A DNA stretch of 64,000 nucleotides from Aquila chrysaetos chrysaetos (lineage: Eukaryota; Chordata; Aves; Accipitriformes; Accipitridae), in the NCBI RefSeq assembly GCF_900496995.4, contig NW_024470394.1:103982-167981 (forward strand), read 5' to 3'. This document shows, one piece after another, positions 1 through 11,146 of this stretch (position 1 is the stretch's first letter; every line of letters starts with the position of its first letter). The translations under genes and the position numbers were made by a program. The notes under the pieces are model-generated. The model was not told where the DNA came from and made no database searches. It worked only from the letters and a program-made list of their open reading frames with translations.

Positions 1-2290
1 GCCGCAGCAACTGTTTTGGGGCTGCAGCATCCCTTTTGGGGGTGCTCTGGGGCCGCAGCACCCGTTTTGGGGCTGCAGCATCCCTTTTGGGGGTGCTCTG
101 TGGCCCCAGTACCCATTTTGGGGGTGCTCTGGGGCTGCAGCACCCGTTTTGGGGCTGCAGCACCCGTTTTGGGGGTGCTCTGGGGCTGCAGCACCCGTTT
201 TGGGGCTGCAGCACCCCTTTTGGGGGTGCTCTGGGGCCCCAGCACCCGTTTTGGGGCCTCAGAACACGTTTTGGGGGTGCTGTGGGGCCGCAGCACCCGT
301 TTTGGGGCTGCAGCATCCCTTTTGGGGGTGCTCTGTGGCCCCAGTACCCATTTTGGGGGTGCTCTGGGGCCCCAGCACCCGTTTTGGGGCTGCAGCACCC
401 CTCTTGGGGGTGCTCTGTGGCCCCAGTACCCCTTTTGGGGGTGCTCTGGGGCTGCAGCACCCATTTTGGGGCCTCAGAACACAATTTGGGGGTGGTCTGG
501 GGCCCCAGCAGCCATTTTGTGGCCGCAGCACCCCTCTTGGGGGCTGCTGTGGGGCTGCAGCACCCGTTTTGGGGCTGCAGCACCTGTTTTGGGGGTGCTC
601 TGGGGCCTCAGCACCCGTTTTGGGGCCACAGAACCCGTTTTGGGGGTGCTCTGGGGCCGCGGCACCCGTTTGTGGCCGCAGCACCCCTCTTGGGGGTGCT
701 CTGGGGCCACAGCAAACATTTTGGGGCTGCAGCACCCCTTTTGGGTGTGCTCTGGGGCCACAGCAACAGTTTTGGGGCCTCAGAACATGATTTAGGGGTG
801 CTCTAGGGCCGCAGCACCCGTTTTGGGAGTGCTCTGGGGCTGCAGCACCCATTTTGGGGCCTCAGAACCAATTTTGGGGCTGCAGCATCCCTTTTGGGGG
901 TGCTCTGGGGCCCCAGCACCCCTCTTGGGGGTGCTCTGGGGCCGCAGCACCCGTTTTGGGGCCGCAGCACCCATTTTGTGTCCGCAGCACCCCTTTTGGG
1001 GGTGCTCTGGGGCCCCGGCACCCATTTTGGGGCCGCAGCACCCGTTTTGGGGGTGCTCAGGAGTCTCAGCACCTGTTTTGGGGCCGCAGCACCCCTCTTG
1101 GGGGTGCTCTGGGGCTGCAGCACCCGTTTTGGGGCCACAGCACCCGTTTTGGGGGTGCTCTGGGGCCGAGGCACCCATTTTGTGGCCGCAGCACCCCTCT
1201 TGGGGGTGCTCTGGGGCTGCAGCACCCGTTTTGGGGCTGCAGCACCTGTTTTGGGGGTGCTCTGGGGCTGCAGCACCCGTTTTGGGGCTGCAGCGCCTGT
1301 TTTGGGGGTGCTCTGAGGCCGCAGCACCCGTTTTGTGGCCTCAGAACCTGATTTATGGGTGCTCTGGGGCCCGCAGCACCCATTTTGGGGCCGCAGCACC
1401 CATTCTGGGGGTGCTCTGGGGCCGCAGCACCCATTTTGGGGCCTCAGAACCTGATTTTGGGGGTGCTCTGGGGCCGCAGCACCCGTTTTGGGGGTGCTCT
1501 GGGGCTGCAGCACCCGTTTTGGGGCTGCAGCACCTGTTTTGGGGGTGCTCTGGGGCCGCAGCACCCATTTTGGGGCCTCAGAACCCGATTTTGGGGGTTC
1601 TCTGGGGTGTCAGCACCCGTTTTGGGGCCTCGGAACAGAATTTGGGGGTGGTCTGGGGCCCCGGCACCCATTTTGTGGCCGCAGCACCCCTCTTGGTGGT
1701 GCTCTGGGGCTGCAGCACCCGTTTTGGTGCTACAGCGCCTGTTTTGGGGGTGCTCTGAGGCCGCAGCACCCGTTTTGGGGCATCAGAACCTGATTTATGG
1801 GTACTCTGGGGCCACGGCACCCATTTTTTGGCCGCAGCACCTCTCTTGGGGGTGCTCTGGAGCTGCAGCACCCGTTTTGGGGCCTCAGAACCCGATTTGG
1901 GGGTGCTCTGGGGCCCCGGTACCCATTTTGGGGCTGTAGCACCTCTCTTGGGGGTGCTCTGGGGCCACAGCAACCGTTTTGGGGCCGCAGCACCACTTTT
2001 GGGGGTGCTCTGGAGCTGCAGCACCCGTTTTGGGGGTGCTCTGTGGCCCCAGTACCAATTTTGGTGGTGCTCTGGGGCTGCAGCACCCGTTTTGGGGCTG
2101 CAGCACCCCTTTTGGGGGTGCACTGGGGCCTCAGCACTTTTTGGGGCCTCAGAACCCGATTTGGGGGTGCTCTAGGGCCGCAGCACCTGTTTTGGGAGTG
2201 CTCTGGGGCTGCAGCACCCATTTTGGGGCCTCAGAACCCATTTTGGGGCTGCAGCATCCCTTTTGGGGGTGCTCTGGGGCCCCATCACCC
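1..2290. repeat. Minisatellite array A, first block (51-bp-type unit)
   Basis: The block is tandem variants of a unit carrying GCAGCACCCGTTTTGGGG followed by GGTGCTCTGGGGC, in a ~51-bp period (17 codons) with many half-length and 3-bp variants. The period is a multiple of three and lacks stop codons in several frames, so it yields long spurious open frames on both strands. The same array lies in WDR13 intron 3 (26,836-27,265) and at 14,516-18,432. Bases 787-2,290 align with 16,991-18,432 almost base for base, so this is the left part of a larger duplication. Confidence 0.95.
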
Positions 2291-2299
2291 GTTCTGCAC

Positions 2300-3070
2300 C
2301 GTTCTGTATCTATTTATCCCCCAGTGTTCATCCGCGGACCAAAAATCCCGTCTTTTAACCCCTCCGTATACAGCTGAAATAAGAATTTGGGATTTATTTT
2401 TTTTCTTTTTTTGTTTGTTTGTTTGTTTTTCAGATGTCCTGGCGTAAGCATCTCGCGATGCTCAGCAGGGCGCGGGGCCGAGAGGGACGTTCGCGACCCG
2501 GGGAGCCCGTCCCGGTGCGGAGCAGAGCACGAGATGTGCAGGCACGTACCTATGTAAAAGGCATTATGAAAGTCACAAGCTGCCGGTCGGGGTCTTTTCC
2601 CTTGGTTTGTGCTTTTTTTGGGGGGGGTGAATAAGAAGGAGGGGGTCCGGGGGGGGTGATGACATCATTTGGGGCACCCCAATGTCACCGGGGAGGGGCA
2701 GGGATGTGGCGGAGGAGAGCAGGTGAATGAGGGATGGGGGGGTCCCCCCCCCAAAAAAGGGGGATCCCAGCCCAAAAATGCCTGAACATGGATGGAGGGG
2801 GAGTGTTAAAAAATACTAAAACACTAAATATGGGTGTGAGGTGTTGAAACGGAGAAAAAAAATCTCTCATTCTCATATATATTGAAAAATAATATTCATT
2901 TATATATAAAAGGATTTAAAAATAAAGCTCCATGTCTAATATATTAGACGAAGCATTTTAGAATTATATATTATAATATATAATATAATATATATATAGT
3001 ATATATTCCCTGGTATTTCCACCAATTGCCCCAAAACCTACAGAGAAGGAAACACCCCATAAATGACACA
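2300..3070. other. Left flank of the USP42-like duplicated segment
   Basis: This flank recurs nearly unchanged at 18,452-19,215 and 28,271-29,040, always beginning near TATCTATTTATC. It contains a T-rich tract ending in CAG (2,397-2,433), a GC-rich 110-bp stretch, runs of G and C, and an AT-rich microsatellite at 2,875-3,003 built from ATATAT/TATAAT. It lies downstream of the USP42-like 3' end. No gene is recognised apart from the small open frame listed separately. Confidence 0.8.
2434..2634 (+). CDS. Small conserved open frame of unknown status (66 codons)
   Basis: The frame begins MSWRKHLAMLSRARGREG and is rich in Arg. It is kept open in all three copies (here, 18,586-18,810 and about 28,406-28,603), although the first Met codon is ACG in the third copy. 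It starts directly after a T-rich tract ending in CAG, so it could be an exon preceded by a splice acceptor. A GTACCT at 2,547 could serve as a donor. No homologue is recognised. Conservation among the copies may only reflect recent duplication, so coding status is doubtful. Confidence 0.2.
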   Translation: MSWRKHLAMLSRARGREGRSRPGEPVPVRSRARDVQARTYVKGIMKVTSCRSGSFPLVCAFFGGGE

Positions 3071-3089
3071 TGCAAGGCCAACAAATGTT

Positions 3090-3095
3090 TTTAAT
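3090..3095 (-). terminator. Candidate poly(A) signal of USP42-like copy 1
   Basis: On the minus strand there is an ATTAAA hexamer, followed by a GT-rich stretch (TTGTTGGCCTTGCATGTGTC). It lies about 290 bp beyond the second candidate stop of the USP42-like gene. It is preserved in copies 2 and 3 (near 19,235 and 29,060). Confidence 0.4.
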
Positions 3096-3385
3096 TCTGT
3101 CTTTGTCTTTTCTGCCTCTTGGCTCCAACCGAGTGTTGTTTTTGCAAGGTGATCCCAAAAGCAGAAAACAAATAGAAGCTCTTCCTCCAGGGACCTGTGG
3201 GCAGGCGGGCCAGCTGGCAGAGTTTTCCGAGTCTCTGGAAGTTCTTTCTGAGCTTTTCCTGGCCAGAGGCAGCGCTGGGAGGAGGGAGAGGGTGGGCTGC
3301 CGGTGTCCTTTGTGCAGCTTGGTCCTTGCTTTGGTACTTCATGGATTCTTCTTCCCCCTCTTCCTCCTCTCCAGCATTGCAGAAG

Positions 3386-4110
3386 TTAGATGTTGTGCTT
3401 CTGCCTCATCTGGGAAGCCCTTCTCCTCCTCCCGGCTGAGGGGTCGTAGTTTGCGGTGTCCACGAAGCGGCTGCGGAGATCGTAACCCCGCCGCGGGGAT
3501 CTGCTTCGCTCCCTCTGCCTCGGCAGGATTTGGTCCTGAGCAACCCCGGGTGCCGGAGCCTGCTTGGAGCGGGCACTGGAGGGTCCTGGAGCCGCATCGT
3601 CCCTTGGGACTCACTCACGACGTGGAGGACTTCTTCTCACGCTTCTTCTCCGTCCTCCTCTCGCGGAGCGATGGTCGTCCGTGTACTCCACGAACCGGCT
3701 GCAGAGATTATAACCCCGCCGCGGGGATCGGCTCCGCGCTCTCTCCCGCAGCTGAGCTTGCTCCCCGGCATCCCGGGATGCGGGAACCCGCTTGGAGCTG
3801 GTGTTGGAGGTCCAAGCAGGCGAGTCATCCCTGGCGGCTTGTTCATGACTCGGAGAACTAGTTCTCCTCCTCCTCGCTGAGCCACGGTAGTCCGTGTACT
3901 CCACGAAGCGGCTGCGGAGAGTATAACCCCGCCGCGGGGATCGGCTCCGCGTTCTTTCCCGCAGCAGTCTTTGCTCCCGAGCAGCCCGGGATGCGGGAGC
4001 CCACCGGGAGCTGGCGTTGGAGGTCCACGGAGGTGAGTCATCCCTGAGGGCTTCTTCACGACTCGGACTCCTCCTCCTCCTTGCTGAGAGGCTGTAGTCC
4101 GTGGGGACCG
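3386..4110 (-). repeat. Coding tandem repeat (Arg/Ser, ~72-residue unit) in the last exon
   Basis: Units of about 216-222 bp each encode a version of [20 protein letters not shown], then an Arg run and a Ser/Pro/Asp linker. Four units are visible here, the distal one diverged ([20 protein letters not shown]). An in-frame TGA at 3,611-3,613 separates the last unit from the rest. Reading past it continues the repeat to a TAA at 3,386-3,388. The TGA lies within GTGAGTGAGT, which could instead act as a splice donor. Copy 3 carries about seven units. Confidence 0.75.
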
Positions 4111-7100
4111 TGAGCCAGCTGCGGAAATCGTTGTCCCGTTGCGGGAAGCTGCTCCAGGCCCTCTCCCTGATCACGTTCCTCTGGCAGCAGGAACAGGAGC
4201 TGAATCCGTCCTCCTCCTCCTCGTCGTCGTCGTGTTGCACGGCGTGCAGCCCAAGGTCAAACAGTTGACGGCAGAACGGGAAGCCAGGTTGGGTTCTGGA
4301 CGTGTACGAGGCCACGCTGCGCCCGCCTGGCCGGGCTGCAGATGCCTCCCGTGCATCTGGCCAGTTTAACTGGCTGGTGCTGGTCCTTGTAGAGGAGCTG
4401 GTGTCCTCTGGAGAATCCTCCATGCCCACCGCCGTGTTCTGCAAAGAGAGCTGTGAAAAGGCCCTGCCCTTTCCCCGTGAAAGGACCAGAACGGTGGGGA
4501 ACCCCCAGAAACCGTGGGAGGGGACAGCTAAGGGCGTCCCAGAGCTTCTCCCGGCGGGCCGCAAAGGCAGAAGAACCAAAGGTGGACAAATGGGGTGGAT
4601 CGAGGTGGGATGCTTTGAGAGGGAGAAGCGTTGCAGCTTTGAAGAAAGCTGCAGCCTGGGAGGGAAAAGAGAACGATGCCAAGATCCCGGAAAGAAATGC
4701 ACTGATCCATCTCCCCGGACTTACCTTAGTCCTAGGAAGAAGACCCCATGGTCCCGCAGGATCTACCTGCTTGCTGCCGGCCGCCCACTGCCTCAGGAAG
4801 GCGCGGGCATGTGATGGTATCCGTGGGGAAGAAGGCCTTCCTCCCCTGAAATCAGGGCTCCTGGAGAAAAAAAAAAGTGATTTCTATTTAGGGCTGTTCT
4901 TGCAGCTTTCCCTGGGGTCCAGCCACTGTCTTGGAGCGGTTTCTATGACAGAGAGAAGACGTATCCGAACCTACAAATTTGAAATTTGGTTGGGGTCTTC
5001 CCGCCAGGTCTGCCCTTGTCGGAGCAAGACCTCATCTTTATACTCCCTACGGCCTCCGTTTCAGAGAATCGTAAAATGGTTGGGGTTGGCGGGGACCTTC
5101 AAGATCATCTCGTTCCGTCTCCCCTGCCATGGGCAGGGACACCTTCCACTAGACCAGGTTGTTCAAAGCCCCGTCCAACCTGGCCTTGGACGCTTTCAGG
5201 GAAAGGGCATCCACAACTGCTCTGGGCAACCTCTTCCAGTGTCTCACCACCCTCACCGTAAAGAATTTCTTCCTAACAGCTAACCTAAACCTACCCTCTT
5301 TCAGTTTAAAACCGTTCCCCCCTCGTCCTATCACTGCAATCCCTCGTAAAAAGTCCCTTCCCATCCTTCCCTTTAAGTACTCTCCTGTTATTACCTGACA
5401 TAAAACAGCAAATAGGCTTGCTGCTGGAGAACCGTGCTGATGTCACAATGATCCACAGATGAATCGTCCATCTCGTACCACAGCCCATTGCTGGCCTGTA
5501 AAAAAAAAAGGCAACGGTATCTGGAGACGAACCGCGTGGTTTCTCCACAAAAACGGAGGCAGAAGAACTACAGAACCAAGAGTACGCCAAAACAAACGCA
5601 ACCCAGCCTCTAAGGAAACCTTCTCCTTGGCTGCCAGTATCGCTGCCGTCAAAGTTTGTCTTCCTCAGCACACGTTTTTCTCGTGTGTGGGAGGAAGTTG
5701 CTCTTTACCTTCGTGTAGCAGAAATAGTGTCCCGAATCACAGCTATTACCGCTATGCACCAGGACAGCGTATAAAGAGTAGAAGAGCGGTTCTCCATCCG
5801 TCTGAGACATGTACGGGCGAAGATCCAAGCAGTTGGAATACTTCACAACCTACGGAGAGACCAAGAGCGCTCAGAAACGATCCTGAAAGACTCCACGAAG
5901 TAGCCTTCCAAGACCAGGGGCCAGAGGTGTATAAATACATCTTTGGGGCTCATGAACACTTGTTTTTTTTTTCCCCAAAGCAACAGGTAATGGTTTGGGT
6001 GGCAGGAAACTGTTCTCGGCCAAAGCAGCTCTCTCGGAGCAGAGTACGTCCTTGTCTTCCCGCGGCAACTCTCCTCTCCCCAGAAGGGAACACGAAAAAC
6101 TCAACATGAGTTGAGTGAAAGAAAGAAAGAAAGTTTCTTTTCACGCTTGCGAAAGAGCGTACTGCTTTGGGAAATAGCCCGCTCCAGGACGAGAACGTCG
6201 CCCTCCAGTTGCAGACGCACCTTGTCGATCTTCCCGCCGGTGAAATCTTCAAACCTCTTCAGACAGACGGTGAGAACCTTGGGCGCGCGATGGATTGTAA
6301 ACCTCTTGGAGGCGGCGACCTTCTTGTTACACCTTGAAACCAAGCACAGAGCCAAGTGCTGAAACGCGACCTTCATAGACGCCCTAGCTTGCCCCAAGAA
6401 GGCCAGACATCCTTTCACGTCTCACACGCCCCTCCGCTGTTTTAAGGCTGCTCGGATGCATAAAGCCGTATTAAAATCCCCGTGCCTCGTTATTGCGCAT
6501 CTAACCCATGTGAAAAAATGACTTATGCTAGAGTATGTGCAGCACCTTCACGCAGGATCTAGTATTAATATGGTGTTAATAATCATCTTACTGGCTGCAT
6601 GTAAAGCAGTTTTCACCGTCCAGCTGCTCGGGTTTCACGAAGTCCGTCAGCGCTGCGGTGACAGATGAGACCGCCTGGAGGAGCGAGAAAGGAGAGAACT
6701 GATCTCCGGGAAATGCCGTCGCCCAAACTCGGATCAGGAGTTGACAAGAAGACCCAGGCGGCTGACGCGAGCCACCGGGAACCCGCAAGCGGCGCCCACG
6801 AGGAGGCAGAACGAGGGCACGATGCCGAACATTTCCCTCGATTCCTGGGGCTATCAAGAGCTACGTCTCTGCGCCGCTGCTCAGTTCAGCTACCGATGGC
6901 GTGCAGGGTCATCAATAATGAAAATAAGACAACCCGTCAGCCTAGGAGTCAGACGGGTGTTGAGGGAGGGCAAAAAGAAGGAGGATGCAGAGGGATCCTT
7001 CCATTCCACTTCCCACCCACCACCAAGCTCTCTTGTGTTCACGATACGCGTTTTTAAAGCAACTGCCTTGATTCTGGAAAGCTACAGGGGCCGTGCGACG

Positions 7101-9239
7101 TCTTGAAGCGCAATTACAAGCTCTCTTACCTTGATATCCAAAGGAATATCCAGAAAGGCCTCGTAGGAATCGGAAGCCACTTTGCAGCTCGAGCACGTGA
7201 CTGGAAGGAAATTCAAAATGCTCAGCGGTAGGGGAAGTCAAGGGTGCCGCTTTACGTCCTTCATACCTACTGCGCCAGTCACACCGTCGGCTGTTCATCG
7301 CAGGCAGACAGAAGGGCACAGACAATTCCAAGGAGAGCAACGGTTGTGGAAAAAGTACCTCTGGATCTCAGAAAGCCTCCAAATATTTGGTGGATGATGG
7401 TAGTCGATTCAGAAGAGGTGTCCAAACTGGAAATAAATGGTAAGGCAGAGAGTTATCTCCTCCCAGAGTTTTGCTTTGTGTGAAAGCCCTGGGCATAGTT
7501 TTTCCTTGACGGCACTACACCAAGGAGTCCAAAGGGCTCGGGAACATCGCAAAGGGAATTTGCTTGCGCTTACTCGCTGATTCCGCTCAGGCAAGCTCTC
7601 TGCATGGCATCAATAGCGTAACGTAAGAACTCGTGGGCATCTTCCTGCATGCCAAGCTGGAAATGTTCTCCTATTACTAAAAAAGAAGAAGTTAGTCGCT
7701 TTCTCCTACAAGAACAGAAGAAAACTCGTCAAAGCACCTGAAATGACTCACGTGTGAGAACACTGATGACGGCCGAAGGATAGATGACCCTGCCTGACGA
7801 GCGCAGGACGGTGTTAACGTGGTTTTCCATTCTACACATCACGCAGAAGCCTTGCTGACGACCTGAAGAGGGAGGGAGGGAAGCAAGAGCCTTAGGTGAG
7901 CAAAACATCCGCAGCGATGGGAAACCGAGTGGGGATTTTTGAAGTTCTAAGAACAGTCTCCGCTCCTGCCAAGGTGAGAGCGTCCCAACAAGCCCAGGCC
8001 ATTTTAGTGCAGAGAAAACTTTCTTCAGAGGGGATGTGAAACTGACAGAATATTTCTGTGCAATAAGCAAAGAGGGTTTAACCTGCAGGAATAGGGACCA
8101 AGACCTGGGGCTAGAAAAGGGGTGCCCTTCCGAAGATGAACACGGCTAGGTACGGCAAGCGCCTTCTAGGCTTGAGTGTTCAAAGAAGGAATTGGCAAAG
8201 AAGGGCTGCTTTTCTCTTAAATTCCGGATTCTTGGAATTTAAGAATTCTCGGGGAATTGGCAAAGAAGGGCTGCTTTTCTCTTAAATTCCGCATTCTTGG
8301 AATTTAAGAATTCTCGGGGAATTGGCAAAGAAGGGCTGCTTGTCTCTTAAATTCCAGATTCTTGGAATCCTTGGGAAGCGCCTGAGAGATTTACAAGGAG
8401 ATGTTCGTAAAAGCACTCACACGACCGGCTGTGCTCACGAGAGAGCAGGTAGTTGGCCAGGGGGGGTGTGTATGTCAGGCACTGCAGGACGGAGTTGAGG
8501 AAGCACGTGTTGTCCGAGTTGTGGAGTCCGGCTCCAGCTCTCCATCGTTGCTGCCAGTCCATGTAAATGTTCTCCGGGGGAAAGAGGATCCTTTGTGGCG
8601 GAGCCATTCCCTCAGCAACGACTGCAGGGAAACGACATTTGAAAAGAGATGAGACAATATTGTTGCACGAAGGCACGTGTAAAAAAGTTGAGTTCTCTAC
8701 AGGAGCACCCAGTACAACCAGCTTAAGCATCCAACACGGAAGCATCAGGGGAAGCCTAACAGTGCCGTTGAAATTTTTCTGGTCAAGAAAGAGTTTTGGA
8801 AAACAACGGGTTCCCTGCTGACTTTCCCTAAAGTCCAACAAACCCACGCTCTGCTTTCTGTGCCTTGGGCTACCTTCCTTTCCCTCTAGAGTCTTGAACT
8901 GCAGTATCAAGTCTTCCCTTTTCCTGACTGTAATTTCAGGAAAACAAGCAAGTACCTAGCCCAGAAGGTAACCCTACGAATGTCAGATCTTGCTACGAGC
9001 AACGTCTTCTTTCAAAGATTGTACATAGCTGCAGAGCAGTGACAAAACGCGTCTCCCTGCGTCTAACTGAAAACACCTGGGTAAGTCTTGGGTGCTATCG
9101 GGAAACGCCCCAGAATTCCCTCTCGGTTGTCAGGACCTCAACATTCAGGGATGGAGCACCAGCCACCTCCGTTGCCTTTGGGGATTCGCAACATCCAAGC
9201 CTGCTGCCGAAGCTGTTACTCACAGGACTCGTTCGCCAT
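3611..9239 (-). CDS. USP42-like ubiquitin carboxyl-terminal hydrolase, copy 1 (most complete)
   Basis: This is a deubiquitinating cysteine protease of the USP36/USP42 group (peptidase C19). Exons on the minus strand: 9,224-9,239 (ATG in a GCCGCG-ATG-G context), 8,421-8,621, 7,752-7,862, 7,574-7,676, 7,359-7,426, 7,130-7,200, 6,592-6,674, 6,221-6,332, 5,709-5,849, 5,395-5,495, a proposed 7-nt exon at 4,725-4,731, and 4,438-3,611. All have GT-AG borders and consistent phases, giving about 613 residues. The Cys box reads [12 protein letters not shown], where the family has NLGNTC. Later motifs are [42 protein letters not shown], the His box SGHYFCY and a DDS triad motif, closest to USP42. The C-terminal exon encodes Arg/Ser repeats and is far shorter than the USP42 tail. 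The catalytic domain looks intact, but the Gly-to-Asp change before NTC raises doubt about activity. A partial copy lies at 10.6 kb, and further copies at 18.4 and 28.3 kb. Confidence 0.8.
4725..4731 (-). other. Proposed 7-nt microexon of USP42-like copy 1
   Basis: The minus strand reads TTCCTAG, GACTAAG, GTAAGTCC: acceptor, seven bases, strong donor. Exon 10 ends with two bases of a codon, and the long last exon is open only in phase 0 (it begins with AAC encoding Asn). Direct joining of the two hits a stop after about 20 codons, whereas inclusion of these seven bases restores the frame and adds Arg-Thr-Lys. In copy 2 the same place is altered (near 20,890). In copy 3 it is deleted by an LTR-associated event. 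This is inference from splice phase only. Confidence 0.4.
5062..5384 (-). mobile_element. CR1 LINE 3' fragment in intron 10
   Basis: The reverse complement reads as the CR1 3' end: TTTAAACTGAAAGAGGGTAG, TTAGGAAGAAATTCTTTAC, GGTTGCCCAGAGCAGTTGTG, then the CCATGGCAGGGG region ending near GATTCTC. The 5'-truncated element lies about 10 bp from the exon 10 donor (5,394). Equivalent copies are in the other USP42-like segments (about 21,240-21,565 and 31,594-31,916). CR1 is the dominant LINE family of birds and other sauropsids. Confidence 0.9.
8187..8370. repeat. Short tandem repeat (~64 bp x 3) in USP42-like intron 2
   Basis: Three tandem units begin GAATTGGCAAAGAAGGGCTG and contain CTCTTAAATTCC and TTCTTGGAAT. 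Copy 2 has only two units (24,370-24,490), so unit number varies between duplicates. Part is palindromic around GAATTTAAGAATTC. Confidence 0.85.
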
Positions 9240-10591
9240 CGCGGCCGTTGCTCCTCGCAGGAACAGAGGGCAAAGCTTGGGATGACAAAGGATGTCAGGA
9301 CACGCTCCAGAAAGGCAAGATCAGCGCAAATCCCGTCACCTGATCACAAAGAAATAATCGTAGCTCAACAAAACAATTAAAAAAAAAAAAACCCCAAACG
9401 CCACCCACAGAACAGGATCCGCCATCGGAAGTGTTTCGGCTTGTCACCGCTGCAGAGCTGCGTTCTGACGGCCCCACTGTCGCAGGACACCAGCTGACGG
9501 CAATTCCCAAGGCCCTTTTGAAAGACTGCGTTGCGTGTCAGCTTCTCTGAAGACGACCTGCTCCTCACCATTAACACCAGTCCTCGGGTTCTCCAGCCCA
9601 CACTTTCCCACCTTGTACGCCGGAGCGACCGGCTTTCAGCCGCTACTTTAACGCCTGCCTTTGCCGTGCTCCTTTTCTGTCTCCTTTCCTACCGCGTCAG
9701 TCGGGGCGGGCTTCTTGCCATTCTAGGCTGAGCCCAACACCTCAGACTACGCTACCACCCCCCCTACTTACCTATCGTAGGAGATGGTAAAGAAATAAGA
9801 ATTAGCGAACAGGAACTCTGCCCATAGCCCACCTCTGGCCAGCCCATCAAGGCGCAATAGCTCAGCCTACAGCTCCGAAGGTATAGACCAGCCTATACTT
9901 TTATCCCGTATCTACCTACTCTATGATCTGTCCTGAAAGTCAAGTCATAATTACCTTTGCACGAGGATGGCAGTTGAGGAGAAGCGGGCAGTAAACGATA
10001 AATGGTTGGGGAAAAAAAGTAGGCACGCGAGGAGCAGAGGAAGGGTCTGAGTTATCCCGAAGGCCAGCTCAGCCCAACTGGCTGCCTCTGGCTCGCTTTT
10101 CGGGATGCCAAGCGCCGGCCAGGTGAGGTCACGAGCGCCGGGCGGGTGCCGCATCGCTGCCCCTTTGTGACACGGGGACGCGCTGCGGCCGCAGCCCGGG
10201 CACCTCAGGTAGCCAGCAACTGGGAGCCACTGGGCTTCCCCATGCACTGCCGGCGAAGGGCTGTTCATCCGCTGGCGGAGCTCCCACCTCTTCCCTGAGC
10301 CGCACCAGCCAGGTGAATCAAAAGCTGCCCAGGGCTGTAAGGATGCCTCTTCACACCCGGGTTGACCTTGGATTTCTTTTCCACTCTTCCCAGGTACAGG
10401 ACTGTGTCTGAGAAGTTCGTGTAGCAAAGCACGTTGGTCTCTTGCGGGTTCATTTTCCGATGAATTTTTATCTGCCCCTCGAGATACAGCCACGGGCTGA
10501 CTCTGAACCGGCGCTACCGAAGAAAAATCTTCAACAACTGCACTGGGTTGACCTTGGCTGGCTGCCGGGCCCCCCCCCCAGCTGCTGGGAT
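9240..10591. other. Upstream region of USP42-like copy 1, no recognised gene
   Basis: The first ~100 bp probably hold the 5' untranslated leader on the minus strand. A poly(A) run sits at 9,379-9,391. The remainder has no convincing coding sequence. A 180-codon minus-strand open frame at 9,951-10,493 has mixed composition and no recognisable domain or splice context. A 13-bp direct repeat AATTACCTTTGCA at 9,949-9,961 recurs at 11,147-11,159, just before the retroviral fragment. Confidence 0.6.
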
Positions 10592-11146
10592 AGCACTCAC
10601 ACGACCGGCTGTGCTCACGAGAGAGCAGGTAGTTGGCCGGGGGGGGGTGTGTATGTCAGGCACTGCAGGACGGAGTTGAGGAAGCACGTGTTGCCCGAGT
10701 TGTGGAGTCCTGCTCCGGCTCTCCATCGCTGCTGCCAGTGCATGTAAATGTTCTCCGGGGGAAAGAGGATCCTTTGTGGCGGAGCCATTCCCTCAGCAAC
10801 GACTGCAGGGAAACGACATTTGAAAAGAGATGAGACAATATTGTTGCACGAAGGCACGTGTGAAAAAGTTGAGTTCTCTACAGGAGCACCCAGTACAACC
10901 AGCTTAAGCATCCAACACGGAAGCGTCAGGGGAAGCCTAACAGTGCCGTTGAAATTTTTCTGGTCAAGAAAGAGTTTTGGAAAACAACGGGTTCCCTGCT
11001 GACTTTCCCTAAAGTCCAACAAACCCACGCTCTGCTTTCTGTGCCTTGGGCTACCTTCCTTTCCCTCTAGAGTCTTGAACTGCAGTATCAAGTCTTCCCT
11101 TTTCCTGACTGTAATTTCAGGAAAACAAGCAAGTACCTAGCCCAGA
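10592..11146 (-). pseudogene. Duplicated exon 2 of the USP42-like gene with flanking introns
   Basis: This copies 8,412-8,966 with a few substitutions. The exon copy (10,601-10,802) keeps the usual Gly in its Cys box ([12 protein letters not shown]), unlike copy 1, which has Asp. A G-run near 10,639-10,647 is one base longer and shifts the frame after TYTPP. No other exons accompany it. The duplication begins a few bases outside the exon's splice donor and ends at the retroviral fragment. Confidence 0.85.

Noticed and set aside
1-2290. CRISPR-like array of short repeats
   Set aside because: Repeats are contiguous and variable without unique spacers, in a vertebrate intron setting.
5149-5364. 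71-codon minus-strand frame beside exon 10
   Set aside because: It is the CR1 3' end.
8347-8910. 187-codon frame taken as a single USP42-like exon
   Set aside because: Only 8,421-8,621 is exon. The upstream part is intron read through a CAG acceptor, as shown by phase agreement with the start exon at 9,224-9,239.
9951-10493. 180-codon minus-strand open frame
   Set aside because: No recognisable domain, no copies elsewhere in the window and no convincing splice context. GC-rich chance frame.
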